DNA of 64,000 nucleotides from Anthoceros angustus (Eukaryota > Streptophyta > Anthocerotopsida > Anthocerotales > Anthocerotaceae). Position 1 is the first letter of the stretch. The number at the start of each line of letters is the position of its first letter. The stretch covers positions 309,884 to 373,883 of the forward strand of contig MU008180.1 in assembly GCA_010909165.1 (NCBI GenBank), in the 5' to 3' direction. The position numbers were made by a program, and so were the translations under genes. Positions 1 through 9,781 of the stretch are shown piece after piece. The notes under the pieces are model-generated. The model had not been told where the DNA came from. It did no database searches and was given only the letters and a program-made list of their open reading frames with translations.

Positions 1-407
1 AGCTCAAGACAACGAGTTATAACCCATCTCATGGGTGCTGCTCCAATGAGATCTGCTGAAAGCCTTCCGGTTGGTGTCTTGCATCGGCTCAACAAGATAT
101 GAAGAGTTGAAGAGGAGGGTATTGTGTAATGCTCCATGGGATGAGAATAAGCCAAGTCCTCGGGTGCAATCCTCCCATGCTTTGGGTGCGATTGCGTGGA
201 TGGACTCTACATTTATCCACTTGGCGAGCGTTTGCCAAACGTGGAGGTGTATAACTTGCGGACACATTCACTAAGCTAGAGGTCCGGACACAATACAAAG
301 GGGAAATGGAGCACAAAGGATTGCGCTTTATTTCATATGCCTACTTCCTGCGGCTTTGGGAACAGAACTTCAAACGGGTGAAGATACCCAAGTCCAATAG
401 GTTTTCG
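1..407. other. No recognisable gene
   Basis: Several short overlapping open frames exist on both strands here. None shows a recognisable motif, and no frame is favoured by composition. The stretch is not repeated elsewhere in the window. I see no promoter, RNA gene or transposon end in it. Confidence 0.4.
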
Positions 408-446
408 ACTAGGCGCATTCGACTATTATAGTCGAATGCGCCTAGT
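408..446. repeat. Perfect 18-bp inverted repeat, 3-nt loop
   Basis: The left arm (408-425, ACTAGGCGCATTCGACTA) and the right arm (429-446) are exact reverse complements around the spacer TTA. The pairing stops at once on both sides. The hairpin lies just before an open frame with a basic motif. It could be a foldback transposon footprint, a terminal inverted-repeat junction or a transcribed hairpin. No flanking direct repeat was found to decide. Confidence 0.85.
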
Positions 447-455
447 GCTACCCCC

Positions 456-704
456 TTGTTTTTTGTGGCACCTAATGCAATGCGGGCTGCAGATGGTGCC
501 CTTCAAGATCGTGTTGAGGAAGGTGATCATCTTCCTCATGATGCAGTGGATGAGGATTATGAACCGTGTATTCCAGAAGAATGTCATGTCATTGACAAGA
601 AGCGTCCAAGGGGTCCTAAGCGGAAAAGGAAGCCTGATTTGGAACACGCGGTGCTTCCCGAACACCTCCATCCAGGAGGTGAGTTTTGCTTTAGTTTGCT
701 TTAG
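456..704 (+). CDS. Unrecognised ORF with a basic KRKRK patch
   Basis: An 82-residue frame runs from an ATG at 456. Its middle is acidic (DAVDEDYEP) and is followed by a lysine/arginine-rich patch (PRGPKRKRKPD) that resembles a nuclear localisation or DNA-binding tail. It lies upstream of the transposase-like repeats and may be an exon of the same element. No family is recognised, and a competing overlapping frame (436-756) weakens the call. Confidence 0.3.
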   Translation: MFFVAPNAMRAADGALQDRVEEGDHLPHDAVDEDYEPCIPEECHVIDKKRPRGPKRKRKPDLEHAVLPEHLHPGGEFCFSLL

Positions 705-744
705 TTTGCTTTCTGTTTTCAGGTGGACTTACCTCGATTGTGTC

Positions 745-895
745 ATTCAGGCCTGAAATTTTCTGGCTTTTCAAGCCTGGATTTTTAGGATTGGATGTTT
801 TCAGGCCATTGAAGCCTGGATTTTGCAACCCTTTCAGCCTTGTATTTTCCAGGCCATTCAGGCCTAGATTATTCATGAGTTTCAGGCAATTCAGG
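745..895. repeat. Degenerate TTCAGGCC / AAGCCTGGATTTT short repeat
   Basis: Variants of TTCAGGC and of its near reverse complement GCCTG recur about every 15-30 bases (for example near 747, 800, 849, 859 and 881), separated by T-rich spacers. The pattern is imperfect, so it reads as a decayed simple repeat and probably not as coding sequence. An open frame crosses it (740-973), but its FRPLKPGF-like repetition simply mirrors the DNA repeat. Confidence 0.5.
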
Positions 896-963
896 ACTGA
901 ACATTCCTTTAACTATGCCGGTGCTAATGTGGAGGATTCATCTACCAGGACTCCCCCAGCTTT

Positions 964-1721
964 TTGCCAATGAAGAATAGGGTGCATTTCACCATCCGGT
1001 GGCTCTGCAATCCTCTCATTAGTGTTTTTGGGGATCAAACTGAAGCCACTAAGGTTCATGTTGAACAATGCATCAGGCAAACTATTTTTGGACCTTGGTC
1101 ATTTGAAGCCATTGTGTTACAATTTTTTGGCACTTATCTCAAGCATTGGCGGAACAATGAGAGGAAGGAGGCCCGAAAGTTTTTGGAAGGGAAGAAGAGA
1201 AACCCTGGCTATGTTCCAAAGAGTATAAAGCCGGAGTACTAGGAGGTGTTTTTGAGGGAGGAGAAGGAGAAGATGGATGGCATTGTAGCCCCTAGCCAGC
1301 AAAAGGAGTTGTCATGAAGAGGGTGAAGCATACAGGTAGCAATACCTATGCATGCTTTGGCCATGGGAGCAGCGTGGTTTTCTGGATAGGTTCAAAGGAA
1401 TGTTTGGGAGGGAGCCAACTATGGATGAGATCAGTGTTGGCACCATTAACGGAAATTGGTGGAGAAGTCATGAGCATTTTGGATGAATTCCAAAATAACA
1501 AGTCGTCAAGCCAATCCGCTTTTCAACGAAAGCTAAAGAACCCTATCAGTGCTTGTCCTCGAGCCTTGGTAATCCTAGAATTTTACCTATATTATCTGAC
1601 CATGGTAAAAATGGTATATTTCATGGAAACCCCAAAACCCAAGGAAGGTAATCCGGCTTACAAGGCACTGAAGGAAACAATTTTTAATGGAGCCATTGTC
1701 TGTGTCTGTGTGAAGCCTTGA
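964..1721 (+). pseudogene. Transposase-like coding remnant, first copy
   Basis: The frame at 964-1242 gives a protein-like stretch including HVEQCIRQTIFGPWSFE, then LKHWRNNERKEARKFLEGKK. The continuation lies in other frames (RFLDRFKGMFGREP and TMDEIRAVGTINGNW are best seen in the third copy). This composition and the tandem context resemble plant DNA-transposon proteins of the En/Spm or Ptta type, but no catalytic motif is visible, so the family is inferred only loosely. Small indels split the frame near 1240, 1380 and 1480. Confidence 0.35.
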
Positions 1722-1883
1722 CGAGTCCTTTTAGAAGCACGCGCCTATGCAAAGTCCACGGCGATGCTGCTTATCGCAAAGATTGAAACGCATTGATCAA
1801 GACATGTGGCGATGAGCCATTGGCTGTCAAGCCATAAGAAGGGGCCACCGCCTCCCTTCACATCGTTGGGTGTAGGTTAAGCT
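1041..1883. repeat. Tandem ~840-bp repeat, unit 1
   Basis: This unit opens with TGAAGCCACTAAGGTTCATG and ends in GTGTAGGTTAAGC before the same opening recurs. It carries the transposase-like remnant and ends in a GGGCCACCGCC-containing spacer. Against units 2 and 3 it differs almost only by short indels, such as CCCTGGCT here against CCGGCT in unit 2. Confidence 0.85.
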
Positions 1884-2706
1884 GAAGCCACTAAGGTTCA
1901 TGTTGAACAATGCATCGAGCAAACTATTTTTGGACCTTGGTCATTTGAAGCCATTGTGTTACAATTTTTGGCACTTATCTCAAGCATTGGCGGAACAATG
2001 AGAGGAAGGAGGCCGAAAGTTTTTGGAAGGAAGAAGAGAAACCGGCTATGTTCCAAAGAGTATAAAGCCGGAGTACTAGGAGGTGTTTTGAGGGAGGAGA
2101 AGGAGAAGATGGATGGCATTGTAGCCCCTAGCCAAAGAAAAAGGAGTTGTCATGAAGAGGGTGAAGCATACAGTAGCAATACCTATGCATGCTTTGGCCA
2201 TGGAGCAGCGTGGTTTTGGATAGGTTCAAAGGAATGTTTGGGAGGAGCCAACTATGGATGAGATCAGTGTTGGCACCATTAACGGAAATTGGTGGAGAAG
2301 CTGAGCATTTTGGATGAATTCCAAAATAACAAGTCGTCAAGCCAATCCGCTTTTCAACGAAAGCTAAAGAACCCTATCGATTGCTTGTCCTCGAGCCTTG
2401 GTAATCCTAGAATTTTACCTATATTATCGACCATGGTAAAATGGTATATTTCATGGAAACCCCAAAACCCCAAGGAAGGTAATCCATACAAGGCAATCAA
2501 GGAAACAATTTTAATGGAGCCATTATGCGTCTGTGAAGCCTTGACGAGTCCTTTTAGAAGCACGCGCCTATGCAAAGTCCACGGCGATGCTGCTTATCGC
2601 AAAGATTGAAACGCATTGATCAAGACATGTGGCGATGAGCCATTGGCTGTCAAGCCATAAGAAGGGGCCACCGCCTCCCTTCACATCGTTGGGTGTAGGT
2701 TAAGCT
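1884..2706. repeat. Tandem ~840-bp repeat, unit 2
   Basis: This is the most shortened of the three tandem units (823 bp). Relative to units 1 and 3 it has lost bases at several CTG/CAG positions, for example ATTATCGACC where the others read ATTATCTGACC, and CATACAGTAG where they read CATACAGGTAG. All frames in it are interrupted. Confidence 0.85.
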
Positions 2707-3556
2707 GAAGCCACTAAGGTTCATGTTGAACAATGCATCGAGCAAACTATTTTTGGACCTTGGTCATTTGAAGCCATTGTGTTACAATTTTTGGCACTTA
2801 TCTCAAGCATTGGCGGAACAATGAGAGGAAGGAGGCCGAAAGTTTTTGGAAGGAAGAAGAGAAACCGGCTATGTTCCAAAGAGTATAAAGCCGGAGTACT
2901 AGGAGGTGTTTTTGAGGGAGGAGAAGGAGAAGATGGATGGCATTGTAGCCCCTAGCCAGCAAAAGGAGTTGTCATGAAGAGGGTGAAGCATACAGGTAGC
3001 AATACCTATGCATGCTTTGGCCATGGGAGCAGCGTGGTTTTCTGGATAGGTTCAAAGGAATGTTTGGGAGGGAGCCAACTATGGATGAGATCAGAGCTGT
3101 TGGCACCATTAACGGAAATTGGCTGGAGAAGCTGCGAGCATTTTGGATGAATTCCAAAATAACAAGTCGTCAGCAGTCCCAGCGTCACCGTTTTCAACGC
3201 CGAAAGCTAAAGAACCCTATCAGTGCTTGTCCTCGAGCCTTGGTAATCCTAGAATTTTACCTATATTATCTGACCATGGTAAAAATGGTATATTTCATGG
3301 AAACCCCAAAACCCAAGGAAGGTAAACACAAAACAAGGAAACAATTTTAATGGAGCCATTATGCGTATGCATGAAGCCTTGACGAGTCCTTTTAGAAGCA
3401 CGCGCCTATGCAAAGTCCACGTGCCGGCATGCCGATGCCTCGCCATGAGCCATGGCATATGCTTGTGCCTCGCCATGAGCCATGAGCCATTGGCCTGTCC
3501 AAGCCATAAGAAGGGGCCACTGCCTCCCCTTCACATCGTTGGGTGTAGGTTAAGCT
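2707..3556. repeat. Tandem ~840-bp repeat, unit 3
   Basis: This is the fullest copy (850 bp) and gives the longest uninterrupted frame (3012-3350, containing FLDRFKGMFGREPTMDEIRA). It keeps CTG/CAG-rich words, such as GTCAGCAGTCCCAGCG near 3171, that are shortened in units 1 and 2. Its 3' part carries the first stretch of the minisatellite, which the other units lack. Confidence 0.85.
3420..3500. repeat. Minisatellite, first block (GCCATGAGCCATGGCATATGC)
   Basis: About two and a half copies of a roughly 31-bp unit, rich in CATGGC and GCCATG palindromes, are inserted in the 3' part of tandem unit 3. The corresponding position in units 1 and 2 has only a few bases, so this is an expansion specific to unit 3. 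Confidence 0.7.
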
Positions 3557-3744
3557 GAAGCGGAAGATTACAGTTGGCATTTGCGATTCTGAAGATTGGA
3601 GCACCGAATTACTGTGAGCATATCCAAATTTCCCTGTCCACGCCAATTTTTCCTTGTTGTTTGTTGTTGGCATGGACGCACCCTCTTGCATATCATGTGC
3701 ACCAGGGGGCGCTTTGAGACGCGCGCTGAAGGGCGACCATATGC

Positions 3745-3935
3745 GAGGGCGAGGACTTGCGCATGCCACGGCCATGAGCCACGGCATATGCTTGTGCCTC
3801 GGCCATGAGCCATGGCATATGCTTATGCCTTGGCCATTAGCCGTGGCACATGCTGATGCCTCGGCCATGTCCTTGCCCATGGCCGTGGCACATGCTGATG
3901 CCTCGGCCATGTCCTCACCCATGTCTGCTGCCCAA
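3745..3935. repeat. GC-rich minisatellite, ~31-bp unit
   Basis: Five to six imperfect copies of a GGCCATGAGCCATGGCATATGCTTGTGCCTC-like unit of about 31 bp occur, with one lengthened 42-bp variant near 3865-3905. Long frames cross it on both strands but merely translate the repeat, so they are not annotated as genes. Confidence 0.8.
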
Positions 3936-3982
3936 TCGCGACTCCCCAAAAACCTAATCGCCATTAGTCCTGACACTTGTGA

Positions 3983-4177
3983 ATGGTTTTCCAGGGAAGA
4001 CAAGCATCGATGGCCGCAGCGCTTGAAGCAGGATCTCCCGGAGATGGGTGGCCGGAATACGCTGCTCAGTGCGAGGCCACCATTCGAGCCACCTTTGATC
4101 ACGCATGGGCGGTTCGGGGTCAACTGCCCCCACGCGACACCATCGTGACCGCAGAGGAGGCACATAGAATTGTTTAG
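3983..4177 (+). CDS. Small unrecognised ORF
   Basis: A 64-residue frame of soluble, protein-like composition (MVFQGRQASM, then a segment ending TIVTAEEAHRIV) stops just before TTTAGGGTGTCCC. Its sequence is non-repetitive, unlike the minisatellite upstream. It has no recognisable domain and no second copy in the window. It could be the 3' exon of a gene whose start is obscured by the minisatellite, or chance. Confidence 0.25.
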   Translation: MVFQGRQASMAAALEAGSPGDGWPEYAAQCEATIRATFDHAWAVRGQLPPRDTIVTAEEAHRIV

Positions 4178-4459
4178 GGTGTCCCCGATGCGGAGTTTCC
4201 AAAGTTTCGCATGCGGTAAACGGTAGTGGGCTGTTGTCGTTCGGAGATAGATTCAATGCTCGAATTGATGCTTGTGACGTGGACACCCGGGATACTCACA
4301 TGAGTGGACGAGCAGCGACATACTATGAGGCTTCTATAGGATGCCATAAAGGCGCGTTTTGGCCCAAACCCCCATTAGTGTGAACATGTTTAGGGTATGC
4401 AATTTAGGGTTTGTGGCAACCCCTAAAAATTCGCAAAAAGGGCCATGCTGTAATGCTTT

Positions 4460-4935
4460 TGATAACTTAGTAATAGACAGCCCGTGGTAAGTATCATATA
4501 CGCCCATAGTGATCCCATACGTAAAATGTGTAATTTAAAAGGTACATCCGTTATAAATCCAAGCATGTAGTAAAAGAACAGCGATGGATAGTAAATAAGA
4601 GCCTTAGTAAAAGGTAAACGCTCATTGTAAAACACATTTGTAGTAAAAAAACTTACCCATCAGTAAATCTTTATGTAGTAATTTCTATACTTGCGTAGTA
4701 AAGTCCTCCATCTTGCTGTGAACCTCAATTTCCTTCGTAATAAACGACTTTCGCCAATGCCACATCATCGTATTGAGTCGCGGCGAAACCCCACAGTAGT
4801 AAAATACCGCAACCCCTGTTGTAAAGTCTAGTTGTATACTCCTAGAAAATAATTCGGCCAATAAAGCCCCGTAGTAAAACAAAAATATGTTCCACTCTCT
4901 CATCTCTCTATAAAACAGAGGTTAGTAAAGGGCAT
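4460..4935. repeat. AT-rich tract with recurrent TAGTAAA
   Basis: TAGTAAA or a one-base variant appears about a dozen times, at roughly 4568, 4589, 4605, 4641, 4661, 4676, 4696, 4797, 4872 and 4923 among others. The spacing between neighbours is often 15-36 bases. The intervening sequence is not repeated, so this is not a classical tandem repeat. No coding frame is convincing. Confidence 0.55.
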
Positions 4936-5880
4936 GGTTTCCTCGTAGTGTAGAGACCCAATTGCTGCACTCTACTGCCCTAGCCTCAAGCCATGACGGG
5001 ATGAGGTGCTCAAGGGCGTAGTGTTGTGATGTCTACAAAGACATCAGTGCCTCAAGCTTGAATTGCAGCATCTATATGCAGAATTTTGCCTAATTCATGT
5101 AGGGTGCCACTCCAGAAGGAGTGCATTTATGATGGACCTACGCTCTGAGCAATGTGGGCCCATAAGTGTGTAGCCTTACCATAGAATATGAATTTCCTTG
5201 TGACACGCTAGAATATAGAAGAGTGTAAAGCCGCCGTTTCCTTTATGACGTCTAGAAAGTTGAGTGGGCTAGAACTATAAAGCCAGGCTCGGAAATTGTA
5301 AGGTTGGGACTTCTCAAAGACAGTGCAGCCTCTAACAATTTTCTATTGTGTGCTGAGTGTTGATGTGGACTCGCTAACAAGCAGACTTGGAAGTCTACCT
5401 TTTCCCATGTTTCTGTGTGTTGATTCACGATCCCAAGAATGCCTACTTTGGATAACTACCTTGTCAGACCATGGCACAAAGTTCCGGTCATTCACTTTTC
5501 ATGTGCTAACCTCGGTTGCAAACATAGATACTAACGCTTGTCCATGCCATCTATGCCCATGTTGAGATGCTAATGCAAAACCATGGTACTGTGAACTAGT
5601 ATTGCCAACCAAGGTTGCTACTTACCTAGTCGAAAGTCTGTCATTTCCCCGGGCAATTATAGGCAGCCAGGTTCTCCTTGCACATCGTTTCTATGTGTGC
5701 GGCGTAGCTTGTGCTCTTGTGAAGTACCTCTCGTACCATTAAACCAATCCCTCATCCAAGAGAGGCTAGAAAACCTAATCCTAATTAAATTAATTAAATA
5801 TGAACTCTAGATATTATAATGATAACTTGCCATTTGTTTTTTTAACGGGCGAACACCGCAAGTATGAAATAAGACCTTAA
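4936..5880. other. No recognisable gene
   Basis: Apart from one 80-residue open frame (5323-5565) with no motif, nothing identifiable occurs here. The segment has no second copy in the window. Its right edge (about 5885) is where homology to the 3' flank of the TFIIF beta-A gene begins. Confidence 0.4.
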
Positions 5881-6043
5881 CCTCAGCACCCAGCACAAGA
5901 CTTAATAGCCTTCTCAACCAGAGTTTTGCTGATCCAGTCCACCACCGAGGACCATAGATGTTCTGGCAACAAATATGTAATATCATTCGACATATTCATG
6001 TCCAATGAACACAAATTTCTTGTAGGGGCGCAAGGACCGATCC

Positions 6044-7495
6044 TCAAAGCTTTTGGATTAAGTGCTTGAGGAGTGAGAAAGCGCAAACGGATACTTCAAA
6101 AATCCTTGGGTGATGGCTTACGAAAAGGCTCACCCCATAATCCGGCTTGAGTTGCCACGTGCCATAGTTCTTTCCGTCTGGGTTGTATTTGCACGTACTT
6201 TGCAAAATTTTCTTCACGAGATCCTGTCATGAATGAGACAAACTTCATACATGTGAGAACGCTAGGATGCCAATCATATTGCAGCAGCTCTAGACTGAAT
6301 ATGGATTCATATGCATGACACTATACGCACCACAGGCTGATCAACCTCCGTGACAAGGTCCTTCAATTTCCAATAGGAATTGCGTTCAAACAGGTTGAAA
6401 ACTTCCTCTTCTACCTCCATGGAATCTCTGCGCATCCTCCTCCTTGGTTTTGGAAGCTCTTGGCTCCTCTTCTTACCCTCACTAGATGAGCATATGCTCG
6501 TTAAGATGATTTGTTACGGACAGTCGCATGCATAGATAGTGGTACATAGAAGTACGGTATAAATTATTGGGAGTCGGGAAAGACAGGCAAGATACCGTAC
6601 CTGTCCATTAAGCTCATTTAAGTCATAACCTCGAGCTATCGGATCATTCCTCAGCACCTGTGAGACCAGAAAACAACTTTAACATGTATGGACTAGCAAT
6701 CAGGGCAAAGGTGAAGGAGGTCTCCAATTGCTACAAGCTATACACCTTTGAAGTTTTTCTGACGCTGGCGGCGTTCCTCTCCCTCTCCCGGCAAACTGCG
6801 CCATACACGTGCAAATCGCTCACGCCATCATAGCGCTGCATGTGGAATATGTCCTTCACTGTTCCCTCCGCTGCAAGCGTACCTGCATAGAGTATGCACG
6901 CGTCATGTTCAAGAAAGCTGACCTTTACCTCACCTCAATTGCAACACGGCCCGAAGTTGCATGCAACCACCACGCCATAACCAAGACGCCTGTACCAATC
7001 AACAATGTTAACCACAAATCGCCATACCCTATGCTAGCAATTACCGTCAGGTGCCACAGAGAATGACAACAGCGATGGCAGATACTCTCGGGATCGATTG
7101 ACCAGCGATCGTGGTTGGTGATCCATCCTTCCCGGGCACCGTTAAGGTGTGCTGCACAAGCATGGCAAGACAAAGAGTGAGCTCATCAATCCTCCTAGTA
7201 GTCTACTCATCACCTCTATCAACAACCCTAGTGAACCTAGGGCCCTAGAGAGAGCGATGTGGCGTTGCCATGGCATGACCTGTGGAGGAGCCGTAGGCTT
7301 GTGCAGATCAATCGCGACGGTCATGATACCCAGGGGCTCCTGCGATTCTACACGTAGCTGCTTCTCCCATCGCTTCACCAAGTCGGGTGAAATTTTTAGC
7401 AACATATGTTCTTCCCCGGACCTTGTAGTATCCAGCAGTGTTTCAGGCTGGCCAAGATAATCCAAATCGTCGTCGCTGCTGCTCACATAGGCCAT
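6044..7495 (-). pseudogene. TFIIF beta (RAP30) paralogue A, copy 0
   Basis: TFIIF beta binds RNA polymerase II and helps recruit it to promoters. Six exons can be placed from GT/AG borders and from paralogue B: 7280-7495 (start MAYVSSSDD), 7045-7151, 6746-6882, 6601-6657, 6331-6496 and 6044-6233. The protein shows the N-terminal dimerisation region (LLKISPDLVKRWEK), the middle strand region (exon 3 has AAEGTVKDIFHMQ) and the C-terminal winged helix (VFNLFERNSYWKLKDLV, then KNYGTWQLKPDY). Introns are 88-162 bp. Exon 3 is intact here but broken in other copies. Exon 2 is shifted near 7110, and exon 5 holds in-frame stops near 6485. Unlike the other copies, the last exon contains about 80 extra bases after KPDYG. 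It is called a pseudogene only because of these breaks, which may be sequence errors. Confidence 0.75.
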
Positions 7496-7599
7496 GTTGT
7501 CTCACTATTGCTATTGAGGGGCTCACACGCACCGGTTTAGGTGACCAGGCAACAATTCAAGGGTTTGATCGCTTTCTCCCTCAAGCCAAGGATTTCAAG

Positions 7600-7607
7600 C
7601 ATATATA
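7600..7607 (-). promoter_or_regulatory. TATA box of TFIIF beta-A copy 0
   Basis: TATATATG on the minus strand lies about 105 bases upstream of the ATG at 7495. The same box and spacing recur before the other complete A copies (12658-12665, 24023-24030, 48751-48758, 59401-59408), and a matching TATATG box precedes paralogue B. The positional conservation supports a core promoter. Confidence 0.55.
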
Positions 7608-7639
7608 GACCGGCCGGGGGGGTATAGCCTCGGAATCAG

Positions 7640-8409
7640 AATCTCCATTGATATCGATATCGGACAAACTCATATATGGTTGCTCAGTTATCGAGATTAA
7701 TATCGTATTCAAAGCGAATGAACCCAAATAACAGCGTCTGTGTAAAAAGGGGTTTCTCCTGTCAAAAGGGGTTTTGGAAAAAATCCCAACCCTATTTCGC
7801 CGAAAACTGAAGTTGGTTTGGTTTTTGTAGGTATTCATCCATCGATTTCGGGCATTCTCGGCTCCGGCACCACTTCCTGTCGAGTCATTTACACCACGCT
7901 GGCGCTTGTACTCAGGTTCATGGCGATTTAGTCGGTATGATGATGGGCTAGTGACCTCATTGTTCTATAATTTCGTCATGTCCGTAGTTTCTGCATTTTA
8001 TGTGGTTTTGTATGCCGGAGTGTGGTCCGGAGTCGCTCTGCCTACTCCGGAGTGTAGAACGGAGTACTCCGACCTTATTTCTCCCTTTCCGCCTTATTTT
8101 CTACTCCACACCTACGAAAAAAAACAAAACCTAGCTCATTTCCTACCCAAGGGAAGGGTCCGTAGTCCACAGCTTCCTACCACAGAAGAAGGGGAGATTG
8201 TTTCTTCCCCAGGAACAGATCTACCTAAGGAGCGAACGAAGGTAGGAGGAGATGTCAGGGGCAGTTCCGATGAACGATCCGAGTTAGGAGGAGGTAAGCG
8301 ATGCGCCGAGGATGAAGCCGACAGTGGAGTTAGAAGAAGCAAATGAAGACGAACCTCTTAGCTGGTAGGACGATTCGTAGGATGACTGGTAGAAGCATTC
8401 TTTTTTGGA
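7640..8409. other. Single-copy spacer, no recognised gene
   Basis: The left part (to about 7730) still matches the A-gene upstream region; the rest is unique in the window. Around 8010-8075 the words CCGGAGT and ACTCCGG recur several times in direct and inverted order. A polar open frame (7906-8346, ending in a Glu/Arg/Ser-rich tail) has no recognisable domain and is not called as a gene. Confidence 0.4.
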
Positions 8410-8770
8410 CACCGACACTAATGTGGGACCCGTATTTAAGAGGGGGACCCTATTTTGAGGGAGGCCATGACTAAGATGGCTGGGAGAGGTGGTAGTTGTG
8501 AGCTGGACCTTACCCTGTGGGGTTAAAAGTCCGGACTGCCAGTCGTGAATTCCCTCGTGGAATTCGGAGGGTCATCCCGCATTTAAGATGCACATATTTT
8601 GAGAGACCGCTCCACCTATAAAAGGGGGGCCATGTAACCAATTCAATATCAATCCTTGTGGCTCCTCTCGTCGCGCGCCCCGGGTAGCGTGGCCGATCCC
8701 GTTCGCCCGGGCAGTGCGTCGGGAAGAGAGCAAGGTTGATCGTAGGGACTGAGCTAAAGGGGAGGCGCCC
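8410..8770 (+). mobile_element. Possible solo-LTR or LTR remnant
   Basis: The segment contains a strong TATA-like CTATAAAAGGGGGGCC at about 8617-8632, followed about 20-40 bases on by a CAATATCAATCC word and a GC-rich leader, an arrangement common in plant LTR U3/R regions. Its right edge abuts the start of unit homology (GGAGGCGCCC near 8762). I could not find matched TG...CA ends or a target duplication, so this is tentative. Confidence 0.3.
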
Positions 8771-9095
8771 ACGTCCCCCTCTTAACTGGTTTCCTGTTTC
8801 CTTGTGCAGGTTTCACCTTAGGATCGCTGTGTGCTTGTTGCTTGTTGGCATATTGCAGGGCACTACCGTCAGAGACTCGTTTTAAGCAACCTATCAGGAG
8901 CTTCCTAACCCAAGAGCGCTCACGTTGTAGGTAATCTCAGGGCTGCCGGCCCAAGTGAAAATCCATCGATTTGGTCCTCTAAGCGTTGGTGCTGCAAGAG
9001 CGACTTGAGAGGTTGTTAAGAATAGATCTAGTGGATGGTTGTGGAAGAAGGTATGAGATTGAGTTATTGGGTTCTCCGTTGTAGTGTTTTTCCGT
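8762..9095 (+). repeat. Unit leader block, copy 1
   Basis: Starting at GGCGCCC...CTCTTAAC, this block repeats at 20805-20870, 21500-21810, 46265-46600 and 56920-57235. It marks the 5' end of homology of the ~10.6-kb unit for the first copy. It contains intron-like TTGCAGG acceptor words but no coding frame that I can defend. Confidence 0.6.
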
Positions 9096-9194
9096 GGTCT
9101 TAGAAGTTAGGGGAACCCGAAGGCTCAAGTTGGGGCCGTGGGCGATAAACCCAAAACCCATATTCGGTGAGGCAATTTATGACAAAGAAGGAAT

Positions 9195-9465
9195 TGTGAG
9201 AGAGCAAGAATCGACCCCTCGTGATAAGCATATCCACCAAGTCTCTTGGAATCGAACCCACGTATTCGACAGTGGGACAAGTATGGCCACGGGGGGCTAG
9301 CTCGGGTGATCGGGCGAACCTACCACAGTGAGAATCGACCCCTCGAGGATAAGCGCATCCAAACAAGTCTCTTGGGATCAAACCCACGTATTCGACCACC
9401 GTGGGATAAGTGTAGCCCGGGCTAGCTCGGGGTGGTGAATCCACCACAACACATCTCGCAGATCG
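9195..9465 (-). repeat. Dimeric tRNA/SINE-like element, copy 1
   Basis: On the minus strand two head-to-tail units each carry a Pol III B-box-like GGGTTCGATTCC or GGGTTTGATCCC, with a degenerate A-box-like CTAGCCC...GTGGC upstream. The A-to-B spacing (about 31-35 nt, measured best in the 46.7-kb copy) matches that of a tRNA gene. The acceptor stem does not pair well, so it is a tRNA-derived repeat and not a functional tRNA. Confidence 0.5.
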
Positions 9466-9781
9466 CAAATCCAGCACATGCACGATGAACCGCGTACTTG
9501 AATCGATATCACCTTTTTTTTCTTGTGTTATTTCTCATAGATCAAATAGGACCTATTGATTTGTTTCTAGAGGATCACTTCGAGCTGCTTCACACGGTTT
9601 CTAGGTATGCCTCAAGTTACCGCCCTATCAAAAAGCCTCGAAACTCGCAGCGGAGGCGAACTTCCACGGTTGGCCCCTCCGTTGCATCTCGATTGAGGAG
9701 TCCCTCCAGCGCCTGACAAGACTTAATAGCCTTCTCAACCATAGTTTTGCTGATCTAGTCGGCCACAGAGGACCATAGATG

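Noticed and set aside
3392-4165. 257-residue minus-strand open frame across the minisatellite
   Set aside because: Its sequence is the translation of the 31-bp repeat (repeated A-S-A-C-A-T-A), which keeps frames open on both strands.
9195-9465. Functional tRNA genes on the minus strand
   Set aside because: A and B boxes are present, but the acceptor and anticodon stems do not pair and no CCA-adjacent discriminator context or T-tract is seen, so only a tRNA-derived repeat is claimed.
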